Source: Oscillospiraceae bacterium
Lineage (GTDB): Bacteria > Bacillota > Clostridia > Oscillospirales > Ruminococcaceae
DNA: 9,932 nt
NCBI GenBank assembly: GCA_017528675.1
Contig: JAFXOO010000346.1
Span: forward strand, 1-9,932
Reading direction: 5' to 3'
Part shown: positions 1-6,366 of the stretch, piece by piece
Layout: each line of letters starts with the position of its first letter
Numbering within the stretch: the first letter of the stretch is position 1
Made by a program: the position numbers and the translations under genes
Notes under the pieces: model-generated
The model's input: only the letters and a program-made list of their open reading frames with translations
What the model was told of the DNA's origin: nothing
Database searches by the model: none

Positions 1-1265
1 ATGACGGGCGGTTTTACATGGTCACCACAAATGTCACGGCGGGCGGCAATTTCTATGTCTGGACGGACGATATTCACGGAGAGTGGTCAGATCCTGTCTT
101 TGTGGAGCAGGACGGCATTGACCCGTCACTGTTCTTTGAGGACGGTAAGGCCTATTTCATGAGCAACGGCACAGACGAAAGCGGCGAGCAGGGAATCGTG
201 CAGTGCAGGATTGATATTGCGACCGGAAAGAAGCTCACACCGGCAAAATGCATCTGGAAAGGCGCAGGCGGGCGCTTCCTTGAGAGTCCGCACCTCTATC
301 ATATCGGGCAGTATTACTATCTGATGGCATCCGAGGGCGGCACGGAATACGGACACATGGTTGTCTATGCCCGTGGTACCAGCCCAGACGGCCCTTTTGA
401 GAACTATCCGCTTAACCCCGTGCTGACCAACCGGAATCTGGGCGGGTATCAGCTGCAAGGCTGCGGCCATGCAGATCTGGTCGAGGACACGGCGGGGAAC
501 TGGTGGATGGTTCACCTCGGCTTCCGGCAGCTCAACGAGTGGGTGATGCACCATATCACGGGGCGTGAGGTGTATCTGGCACCGGTGACGTTCGATGAAA
601 ACGGCTGGTTTACGGCCGGCGTAGACGGTACGAACCGGCTCTGGGTCGAGACTGCCCGCATCCCGGATTCTGTCGTACAGGAGCCGCTCCGGAAGCTGAC
701 CTTTGCGAACACACGCTACGGCGTGGAGTGGTGCTGCATGCAGAACCCGCAGACAGAGAACTACGACCTGACTCCCGAACGCTTCCGTTTGCGCAGCAAT
801 GGGCTGACGCTTGATGATCCGGCAAAGGCCCCGACCTTCCTCGGCATCCGCCAGCAGGAGATGGCAGCGGAGATTGCTGTGAACGTACAGGTCCCCGCCG
901 GAGAAGCCGGTCTGACCTGCTACATGACACCGGAGCAGCATTACGAGATCGGCGTGCGCAGGACTGCGGGCGGCCTTGTAGCGTTCAGACGTCTGCGGGT
1001 TGGAGACCTGTGTGTCACAGCGGATGAAACGCCGCTGAGCAGCAGCCCGGTGCGCCTTGTGATCGAGGCATCCGCTTTTGCCTACAGCTTCAGGGCAGAA
1101 GCGAACGGGCAGACGTATTTTTTAGGCAGCGCCCAGACAAAATACCTGTCCACAGAGGTTGCCGGGAATTTCACCGGCGTCATGTTCGGGTTATATGCGC
1201 AGGGGGATATGGGAGAATCCTTTGCGGAATTTACAGGGTTCTGCTGTCACTATCCGGAAGTCTGA
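1..1265 (+). CDS. GH43-family glycosidase (beta-xylosidase/arabinofuranosidase type), 5' end cut by window
   Basis: The reading frame is open from base 3 into the window edge, so the true start lies upstream; the first Met seen (base 18) is internal, being preceded in frame by D-G-R-F-Y. Numbering from that Met, the five-blade beta-propeller shows IDPSLFFEDGKAYF (Asp35, the family's pKa-modulating Asp), FLESPHLYH (Glu89, the general acid) and GHADLV (His151). The catalytic base Asp should lie in the missing N-terminal part, roughly 100 residues judging by usual family length. Residues from about 225 to the end form the C-terminal beta-sandwich typical of GH43 beta-xylosidases, ending in NFTGVMFGLYA and FAEFTGF. 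Known family role: hydrolysis of terminal xylose or arabinose from xylo-oligosaccharides; the exact substrate cannot be read from sequence. No dockerin is present at the C-terminus, so it is probably not cellulosomal. Whether it has a signal peptide cannot be seen. Confidence 0.9.
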   Translation, partial: DGRFYMVTTNVTAGGNFYVWTDDIHGEWSDPVFVEQDGIDPSLFFEDGKAYFMSNGTDESGEQGIVQCRIDIATGKKLTPAKCIWKGAGGRFLESPHLYHIGQYYYLMASEGGTEYGHMVVYARGTSPDGPFENYPLNPVLTNRNLGGYQLQGCGHADLVEDTAGNWWMVHLGFRQLNEWVMHHITGREVYLAPVTFDENGWFTAGVDGTNRLWVETARIPDSVVQEPLRKLTFANTRYGVEWCCMQNPQTENYDLTPERFRLRSNGLTLDDPAKAPTFLGIRQQEMAAEIAVNVQVPAGEAGLTCYMTPEQHYEIGVRRTAGGLVAFRRLRVGDLCVTADETPLSSSPVRLVIEASAFAYSFRAEANGQTYFLGSAQTKYLSTEVAGNFTGVMFGLYAQGDMGESFAEFTGFCCHYPEV

Positions 1266-1392
1266 AAACGGTGATGTTGTATAGTTTTTATTCTGCAATA
1301 TTGTTCAAATCGCTGAATCTTTCCCGTATGCCATACATTTCCGCCTCACGGGACGTATGACTGTATGAACGAACCAAACCTACGCACAACTG
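1266..1392. other. Intergenic gap between the GH43 gene and the lipoprotein gene
   Basis: This gap has AT-rich stretches but no clear factor-independent terminator for the GH43 gene. There is only a weak AAAAC/GTTTT pairing just after the stop and a CCCGT/ACGGG pairing with a 20-base loop near 1324-1352. A poor promoter-like pair (TTGTAT at 1277-1282, TATTGT at 1299-1304, 16-base spacer) is the best candidate found for the downstream two-gene unit and I do not trust it. No short cysteine-rich precursor peptide is encoded here. Confidence 0.4.
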
Positions 1393-1400
1393 AAGGAGGG
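1393..1400 (+). promoter_or_regulatory. Ribosome binding site deciding the lipoprotein start
   Basis: AAGGAGGG lies 6 bases before the ATG at 1407. It lies inside the longer open frame starting at 1365 and shows that the ATG at 1407 is the real start; the ATG at 1365 has no such site and would put 14 extra residues before the signal peptide. Confidence 0.85.
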
Positions 1401-1406
1401 ATCTGT

Positions 1407-2138
1407 ATGGAGATCAGACCTGTCAAGGAACACAAACTTCCCAGATATGCCGCATGCCTCGCAGCCGTCGCATCTGTCAGCATGCTCACCGGCTGCGGTT
1501 TTCAGAACAAAGGTGAGGTTGCAACCACCGGAGTCGCCCCGGAACCTGTCACGGAGGAACTGGAGCTTGCCGGTTCAGAAGCCGTGATCGAGGATGATAC
1601 TGTCAACGTGACGGAATGCTCCGAGAATGCGCCGAATTGCCAGATCGGTACGACCGAAACACTCCCGGATCAGAGCGAATTCCAGCTTGCCGGGGAAGTC
1701 GATGCGCCGAGTGATGCGGAGGTTGACGGCTTTGTAGCCGTGTCTCCGGAATTTGACGATGCGAACTATATCGCAGCCGATGTGTCGGAGCTGCTTGCAG
1801 ATTCTATCCGCAAGGGCTTTGCAGAGCACGGTATCACTGTTGAACCGGACGACACCTGGTTTGACATGCAGAGCAAATACAAAAGCACCGACGGCTCCAA
1901 CCTCCGGGTGTGCTTCTTTGACGGGTCTGTCGTGGACGAGATCGACGGCATGACCGGCTGGGAGCATGTGGAGGAAATGATGGACAGCACCGGAAAGACC
2001 TATGACTGGGGTTTTACCAAGGAGATCTATAAGGCGACCGATGGTGTGACCTACCGGATTGTCTATATCGACCTTGCACGCTGTGGTGATGCCGATGAAA
2101 GTGCATTTGCCGCCATTGCGGAGGATCTGACAAAATGA
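1407..2138 (+). CDS. Acidic lipoprotein of unrecognised family, coupled to a radical SAM enzyme
   Basis: A 243-residue protein. A charged N-terminus (MEIRPVKEHK) leads into a hydrophobic stretch ending in the lipobox LTGC with Cys30, so it should be exported, lipidated and anchored on the outer face of the membrane. Residues 31-110 are low-complexity and acidic, probably disordered, with two similar segments, LELAG (52-56) and FQLAG (92-96), flanking a Cys71-X6-Cys78 pair. Residues 110-243 look folded, with two more cysteines (169, 226), two TDG turns (161-163, 211-213) and aromatic residues around WFDMQSKY and YDWGF. I do not recognise the family. The stop codon overlaps the start of the SPASM radical SAM gene by 4 bases (ATGA), so the two are translationally coupled. 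The lipoprotein may be the substrate or a partner of that enzyme; this is inference. It could instead be an ordinary envelope lipoprotein that shares an operon by chance. Confidence 0.85.
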   Translation: MEIRPVKEHKLPRYAACLAAVASVSMLTGCGFQNKGEVATTGVAPEPVTEELELAGSEAVIEDDTVNVTECSENAPNCQIGTTETLPDQSEFQLAGEVDAPSDAEVDGFVAVSPEFDDANYIAADVSELLADSIRKGFAEHGITVEPDDTWFDMQSKYKSTDGSNLRVCFFDGSVVDEIDGMTGWEHVEEMMDSTGKTYDWGFTKEIYKATDGVTYRIVYIDLARCGDADESAFAAIAEDLTK

Positions 2139-3196
2139 ACCTGACATTACATCTGACGGATGCCTGTAATATGGCATGCATCTATTGCACCCGTACCAAG
2201 CAGCCGGTGGACATGCCGCAGGAGGTACTGGAGGCAGCATGCCGGCTTGCGTTCCAAAGCGGCAAGCCGGGACTGTGCTTCTTTGGCGGGGAGCCGCTGC
2301 TCCGGGAGGAGAGTATCCGTCATGCAATGGATTACTGCAAAAAGCTGTCCCAGGAAACCGGTCAGCCTGTGATGTATAAAATGACAACCAACGGCACTTT
2401 GCTTACAGAAGCATTTCTGGAGCGTATCAGCGGCGAAAACTTCGGCATAGGGCTATCGTTCGAGGGACTGGCGCAGGACTGTTGCAGACGGTTTGCGGAT
2501 GGCAGCGGGAGTTTTTCCGCAGTTGAAGAAAAGGCGGGACTTCTTCTGCGTTATAAACCCACATCGCATGCCATGATGACGATTGCTCCGCAGGCAGCAC
2601 CGCAGTATGCGGCTTCCGTGCGCTATCTCTATGGGCTTGGCTTCCGGCGGATGACGGCGACCATAGCTTATGGAAAGCGTGTACACTGGACAGATGAAGC
2701 ACTCGGCGTAATCGGGGCGCAGCTCCGGGAGATTGCTGCTTTTTACAGCGAATGTCTCCTTGCCGGAAAACCGTTCTATTTCAGCCCGCTTGATGCCAAG
2801 ATCCGGGATTTGCTGTCCGGCTATAACACGGCGGAACGCTGCCACCTTGGTATGCGCCAGATGCCTGTCAATACGGACGGGAAAATCTATGCCTGTACGC
2901 AGTTTATCGGTGATCCGGACTACTGTCTTGGCGATGTGTTCACCGGTATCCGTCCGGAAAAGCGCCGTGAACTTGCCAGGTGTGAGGCGGTACCGGAAAC
3001 CTGCCGGGTGTGCGCTCTGCGGAAACGGTGTACGAATTCCTGCGGCTGTCTGAACCGTCTGGAAACAGGCGATGAAATGCAGGTTTCGCCATTGCAATGC
3101 AGCTATGAACGCATGCTGATAACGATTGCAGATGAGACGGCGGATTTGTTGTACGAAGCAAATCCGGCGTTGTTCAGGAAACGATATGTGAAATAA
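2135..3196 (+). CDS. Radical SAM/SPASM enzyme, putative peptide or protein maturase
   Basis: A 353-residue cytoplasmic enzyme. The radical SAM domain begins almost at residue 1 with CNMACIYC (Cys11, 15, 18; the CX3CX2C site for the [4Fe-4S] cluster that cleaves S-adenosylmethionine), followed by the SAM-binding FFGGEPLL (49-56) and MTTNGTLL (83-90). The C-terminal SPASM domain is complete: Cys236-X12-Gly249-X4-Cys254, then Cys290-X2-Cys293-X5-Cys299-X3-Cys303 and a final Cys322, which in the family bind two auxiliary iron-sulfur clusters. SPASM enzymes modify peptides (thioether, C-C or other crosslinks) or sulfatases. No sulfatase is nearby and there is no N-terminal peptide-recognition domain. 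The ATG overlaps the lipoprotein stop (ATGA), with GGAGG at 2120-2124 inside that gene. The substrate is unknown; the coupled lipoprotein is the obvious candidate. The fold assignment is firm, the specific activity is not. Confidence 0.93.
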   Translation: MNLTLHLTDACNMACIYCTRTKQPVDMPQEVLEAACRLAFQSGKPGLCFFGGEPLLREESIRHAMDYCKKLSQETGQPVMYKMTTNGTLLTEAFLERISGENFGIGLSFEGLAQDCCRRFADGSGSFSAVEEKAGLLLRYKPTSHAMMTIAPQAAPQYAASVRYLYGLGFRRMTATIAYGKRVHWTDEALGVIGAQLREIAAFYSECLLAGKPFYFSPLDAKIRDLLSGYNTAERCHLGMRQMPVNTDGKIYACTQFIGDPDYCLGDVFTGIRPEKRRELARCEAVPETCRVCALRKRCTNSCGCLNRLETGDEMQVSPLQCSYERMLITIADETADLLYEANPALFRKRYVK

Positions 3197-3237
3197 CAGG
3201 AAAGCACCGGACATGCATCCGGTGCTTTTCCGTTATT
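3192..3237. terminator. Bidirectional hairpin terminator between converging genes
   Basis: AAAGCACCGGA (3201-3211) pairs perfectly with TCCGGTGCTTT (3218-3228) around a 6-base loop. The stem continues outward with GG/CC and AATAAC (3192-3197) / GTTATT (3232-3237), interrupted only by single-base bulges. The TAA of the radical SAM gene (3194-3196) and the TAA of the macrodomain gene (TTA at 3233-3235) both lie in the outer stem. The A-run on one side and T-run on the other suit termination in either direction. Confidence 0.85.
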
Positions 3238-4075
3238 GCAGCGCTTCAGAGAACGCCTGGTAGTTTCTGAGCTCCCGGTCTGTGCAGAATACCGCAAAGC
3301 AGATATGCCGGAACAGGCCGTGAAACTCCGGGAGCACATCCTTGTACGCCTTTGCCACAACAGCCGGGTCATTCCGGAAGGCACCGCATCCGAATGCACC
3401 GAGAACGATGATCTCGTCCTGATTGGCAGCAGCAACGGAAAGCAGATGCCTTGCACGCTTCAGATGCAGTGAATACAGATCATCTCCACTGAGCTGCACC
3501 GGCTTGCCGGATCCGGGATTCATCGCATTATAGGGCTTCTCCCGCAGATTCGGTGCTGCACAGGTCAGAATATCCACGGTCACCCACTCCTGCTGCGGCA
3601 GGCGCTCCGGGAAGTCTGTGTCACTCTTGCAGATGATGACATCGGGCGTATAGATGCAGGCATCTGTATAGCGCACATCGTGCCGGTTACGGTGAAACCC
3701 GTAGTAGCTTTCCCGCAGTACAGGTGTTGCCAGTGACGGGTATAGCGTGGAGTAGCGGCACAGGCATTCCTCCTGTGCTCTGGCTCCCCGTGTGACGCCG
3801 CCGCCCGGATTCGTGGCAGAGGCGAAGTTGTGAACAGCGATTTTTGCATCGGGATAGTCTTTCCGGAGCCGGATGGCAGCCTGGAAGGATCGCTCCTTTG
3901 TAACGCTGATGTCCGTTCCGAAGGGTCTGCCGTCCGGCAGTGCAGGAGTTTTTCCCTCCGGATAGAGCACGGTGTTCATTACAGATGATGCCGATGCGAC
4001 GCTCAGCATGGGAGTACTCCGGATGAATCGCATTGTGTCCTCAAAAATCAACGAAAGTTGTAACCGTACATCCAT
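3233..4075 (-). CDS. PARG-like macrodomain protein (TIGR02452/DUF2263 type)
   Basis: A 280-residue cytoplasmic protein. It carries the poly(ADP-ribose) glycohydrolase signature GGG-X7-QEE (NPGGGVTRGARAQEE; Gly91-93, Gln101-Glu102-Glu103), where in characterised bacterial-type PARGs the glutamate pair supplies the catalytic residue. A second macrodomain loop is GAFGCGAFRNDP (227-238 region). The family hydrolyses ADP-ribose linkages or binds ADP-ribose; the native bacterial substrate is generally unclear. The start at 4075 is supported by GAGGAG (minus strand, 4084-4089), 8 bases upstream inside the end of the pepF-like gene, whose stop is only 2 bases away, so translation is coupled. A later Met (residue 15, MRFIRSTP) is a possible alternative start. 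No ADP-ribosyltransferase gene is visible nearby. Length and motifs match the family, so identity is quite sure and the role unknown. Confidence 0.9.
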   Translation of the reverse strand: MDVRLQLSLIFEDTMRFIRSTPMLSVASASSVMNTVLYPEGKTPALPDGRPFGTDISVTKERSFQAAIRLRKDYPDAKIAVHNFASATNPGGGVTRGARAQEECLCRYSTLYPSLATPVLRESYYGFHRNRHDVRYTDACIYTPDVIICKSDTDFPERLPQQEWVTVDILTCAAPNLREKPYNAMNPGSGKPVQLSGDDLYSLHLKRARHLLSVAAANQDEIIVLGAFGCGAFRNDPAVVAKAYKDVLPEFHGLFRHICFAVFCTDRELRNYQAFSEALQ

Positions 4076-4077
4076 TT

Positions 4078-5877
4078 TCAGTTCTCCTCATCATAGAGCG
4101 TTTCATATTCAGTAATCAGTTCATCGAAGATGGCAACCGCACTGTCAAAGGCATCTGTTCTGGTCATATCCACACCGGCGACCTTCAGGGATTCAATGGG
4201 ATCCTTGGTGTTGCCGAGCTTCAGGAAGCGGAAATAGCTTTCCAGGGCATCCGGTTCGCCGTTACGGATTCTCCGTACAATATGACTTGCCGCCGACAGT
4301 CCGACTGCATATTTGTAGACATAGAAATTGTAGTAAAAATGCGGAATGCGCATCCATTCACGGGCAATCTCCTTGTCAAGCACAATCTCTCCGCCGAAAT
4401 ACTTCTCGTTCAGCGCATAGTACTTCTCACACAGCAGATCCGCCGTGAGCACTTCACCCGCTTCGGACAGTGCATGCGTGATCTGCTCGAACTCTGCGAA
4501 CATGATCTGGCGGTAGATGGTGCCCTTGTACAGCTCAAGTAGACTGCCGAGAATGGCGAGCTTTTCTTCCCGGTCATCGGTGGATTCCAGCCGGTGATAG
4601 GCCAGCACCAGCTCGTTGACAGTGGAGGGGACTTCTGCCACGAAAATCGTGTAATCGGCATACTGCACAGGGTTTGCCAGACGGGTGTAATAGCTGTGCA
4701 TGGAGTGGCCGGATTCGTGTGCCAGCGTGGAAACGTCATCGTCAAGCCCCTGGAAATTCAGCAGGATATAGGGGTTTGTTGTTGCACTTCCGCCGGAGAA
4801 CGCCCCGCCGACCTTGCCGGTGTTCGGGTAAACATCGACCCACCTGTCACGGTAGCCCTGCTGTAGTATGCTGACATATTCCTCACCGAAAATGCTGCAT
4901 GCTGCCAGTACTTCCCCGACAGCTTCAGCATAGGTGAAATGCCGGCGCTTTCCGGTATTGAGCGGAAGGTAGATGTCGTACATATGCATCTCGTCCAGTC
5001 CGAATACCTTTTTCTTCAGCCGGTAATAGCGGAACAGCACATCCAGATGTCCGGACACGGCGCTGACCATATTCCCGTACATCTCCGGCGTCATATGATC
5101 GGCATACAGTGACGCTTCGAGTGCTGAACCATAGCCCCGCACCTGTGCAACGGTCTTTTCGGCTTCAATCTGCCCTGCATAGAGGGCGGCAAAGGTGTTC
5201 CGGAAGCCGTCATAGGTCTTGTAGAGGGTTGTGAAGGCGGCCTTGCGCACCTCACGGTCCGGTGAGCGCATGAACATGGCATAGTTGGTGTCGGTCAGTT
5301 CTTCCTGTTCGCCGGATTCCCCTTTGATGGTTCCGAATCTGAGGTCAGAGGAGGTCAGGGTTTCATATGTCTCCTCCGCCGTTTCACGCTCCTTCCGGAA
5401 GGCAGCCAGGAGCTTTTCCTCCGGTTCGGACAGCACATACGGTTTGTAGCGGAACTGATCCCGCAGCAGGATACCGTATTCCTCCTCCAGTGCCGGGCAC
5501 GCCTTGAAGAACGCCTCAAGCTGCTCCGCTGAAAGTGTGAGAAGTGTCGGATCAAACGGCGCAGAAGCGCTGGAATAAGCCGTTGCAAGGTTCTGAACCC
5601 GTCCCATGAGCTGTCGGGCTTCGTTGTTTGTCGTATCCTCGGAATACCGGAGATGGGCATAGGTGTAGAGGCGTTCCACCTCCTCGGTGCCGACTTTTGT
5701 CAGCATTTTGGCAGCAGCGTACAGCGCTTCTGCGGAGTCTGTCATCTTCGCCAGCACCTCCGGTAAGGCCTGGATATCCTGCTCTGCCTGCTGGTAAGCA
5801 GCGTTCCAGGCATCCACATCCGGATAGACCGGGGTCAGATCCCATTTGTCCTGTTCTGCGATTTCATTTCTAAGCAT
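4078..5877 (-). CDS. pepF: Oligoendopeptidase F (M3 family zinc metallopeptidase)
   Basis: A 599-residue protein, the usual length for PepF. The zinc site is LAHESGHSMHSYY, with ligands His387 and His391 and catalytic Glu388 (HEXXH). The third ligand should be Glu415 in FVAEVPSTVNE, 24 residues after His391, as in M3 peptidases. The N-terminal half (about 1-200) is the helical lid, opening with KWDLTPVYPD. There is no signal peptide, so it acts in the cytoplasm, cleaving short peptides. The start at 5877 is set by AAAGGAG (minus strand, 5884-5890), 6 bases upstream. It follows the deformylase gene by 77 bases and is followed almost immediately by the macrodomain gene. In the gap, a weak -10-like TATAAT (minus, 5954-5959) lacks a -35 partner. 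Confidence 0.96.
   Translation of the reverse strand: MLRNEIAEQDKWDLTPVYPDVDAWNAAYQQAEQDIQALPEVLAKMTDSAEALYAAAKMLTKVGTEEVERLYTYAHLRYSEDTTNNEARQLMGRVQNLATAYSSASAPFDPTLLTLSAEQLEAFFKACPALEEEYGILLRDQFRYKPYVLSEPEEKLLAAFRKERETAEETYETLTSSDLRFGTIKGESGEQEELTDTNYAMFMRSPDREVRKAAFTTLYKTYDGFRNTFAALYAGQIEAEKTVAQVRGYGSALEASLYADHMTPEMYGNMVSAVSGHLDVLFRYYRLKKKVFGLDEMHMYDIYLPLNTGKRRHFTYAEAVGEVLAACSIFGEEYVSILQQGYRDRWVDVYPNTGKVGGAFSGGSATTNPYILLNFQGLDDDVSTLAHESGHSMHSYYTRLANPVQYADYTIFVAEVPSTVNELVLAYHRLESTDDREEKLAILGSLLELYKGTIYRQIMFAEFEQITHALSEAGEVLTADLLCEKYYALNEKYFGGEIVLDKEIAREWMRIPHFYYNFYVYKYAVGLSAASHIVRRIRNGEPDALESYFRFLKLGNTKDPIESLKVAGVDMTRTDAFDSAVAIFDELITEYETLYDEEN
4084..4089 (-). promoter_or_regulatory. Ribosome binding site for the macrodomain gene, inside the pepF end
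   Basis: GAGGAG on the minus strand encodes the Glu-Glu of pepF's last residues and also serves as the ribosome binding site for the macrodomain ATG, 8 bases further on. This is a sign of translational coupling and fixes the start at 4075. Confidence 0.75.
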
Positions 5878-5954
5878 AGAATGCTCCTTTCACATAAAAA
5901 AATCAGAAGTTCCGGGAGAGGGAACGGGACACAGCCCCGCATCACCACACCCTA
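5878..5954 (-). other. Gap between deformylase and pepF with a weak hairpin
   Basis: Read on the minus strand, the deformylase ends with two consecutive stops (TAA TAG). A 5-base-pair hairpin follows, GTTCC/GGAAC (5909-5913 with 5921-5925, 7-base loop). Six bases after it is a run of seven T (5896-5902), then the pepF ribosome binding site. The hairpin is short and detached from the T-run, so at most it is a leaky terminator or attenuator. TATAAT at 5954-5959 could be a -10 element, but no -35 is evident. Confidence 0.35.
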
Positions 5955-6365
5955 TTATATAATGATCCCATCCAGATGATCGCATTCATGCTGGATGACC
6001 TGTGCGGTAAAGCCCGTGAATCTGCCTGTTCTGGGCTGGAAGGCCGTATCCAGATATTGCACTTCGATGGATTCATAGCGCACGGTTCTGCGCTCGCCTG
6101 TCAGGCTAAGACAGCTTTCCGTTGTTTCAAAACGGCCGGATTTCTTCGTGATGACGGGGTTCACCATCACAATATCCAGGATGCCCGAAGAAAAGATGAT
6201 GATACGCTTGCTGATGCCGATCATATTGGCAGCCATCCCGACGCAGCCCTTTCTGTGTGCCGCAAGCGTGTCACGCAGATCCTGAATGACAGTAGCATCC
6301 GCAGGGGTTGCCGGGAGGGATTTCTTTTTCAGGAATTTCACATCCCTGCAAACAGGCCGTACCAT
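5955..6365 (-). CDS. def: Short peptide deformylase-like metalloenzyme
   Basis: A 136-residue protein, shorter than the 150-190 residues usual for deformylase. Motif 1 reads CVGMAANMIG (41-50), where the usual form is G-x-G-x-A-A-x-Q; the first Gly is Cys and the catalytic-site Gln is Met48. Motif 2 is ESCLSL (83-88) with metal ligand Cys85 (usual EGCLSL). Motif 3 is QHECDHLDG, with His126, Glu127 and His130. All three metal ligands and the catalytic Glu are present. The known family role is removal of the N-terminal formyl group from new proteins. I recall similar short deformylases with Met at the Gln position in Clostridia, so it may be an established subfamily. Its ribosome binding site overlaps the end of the upstream glycosidase gene and only 1 base separates the two. 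It is not next to fmt or other usual deformylase neighbours, suggesting an accessory copy. Whether it deformylates is open. Confidence 0.85.
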   Translation of the reverse strand: MVRPVCRDVKFLKKKSLPATPADATVIQDLRDTLAAHRKGCVGMAANMIGISKRIIIFSSGILDIVMVNPVITKKSGRFETTESCLSLTGERRTVRYESIEVQYLDTAFQPRTGRFTGFTAQVIQHECDHLDGIII

Positions 6366-6366
6366 A

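Noticed and set aside
1277..1304. Promoter for the lipoprotein/radical SAM unit (TTGTAT-16-TATTGT)
   Set aside because: The -35 matches consensus poorly and the AT-rich setting makes chance matches likely; kept only as a remark.
1365..1406. Upstream ATG for the lipoprotein
   Set aside because: It has no ribosome binding site and would place 14 polar residues before a lipoprotein signal peptide; the ATG at 1407 has AAGGAGGG 6 bases upstream.
1575..2387. Minus-strand 270-codon open frame across the lipoprotein and radical SAM genes
   Set aside because: It is antisense to two well-supported genes and its product is rich in Cys, Pro, His and Arg with no motif.
4033..4542. Plus-strand 169-codon open frame across the pepF and macrodomain junction
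   Set aside because: It runs opposite two motif-bearing genes and their coupled junction and has no motif of its own.
5896..5925. Terminator between deformylase and pepF
   Set aside because: The stem is only 5 base pairs and the T-run starts 6 bases after it, so a firm terminator call is not supported; listed only as a weak hairpin in the gap.
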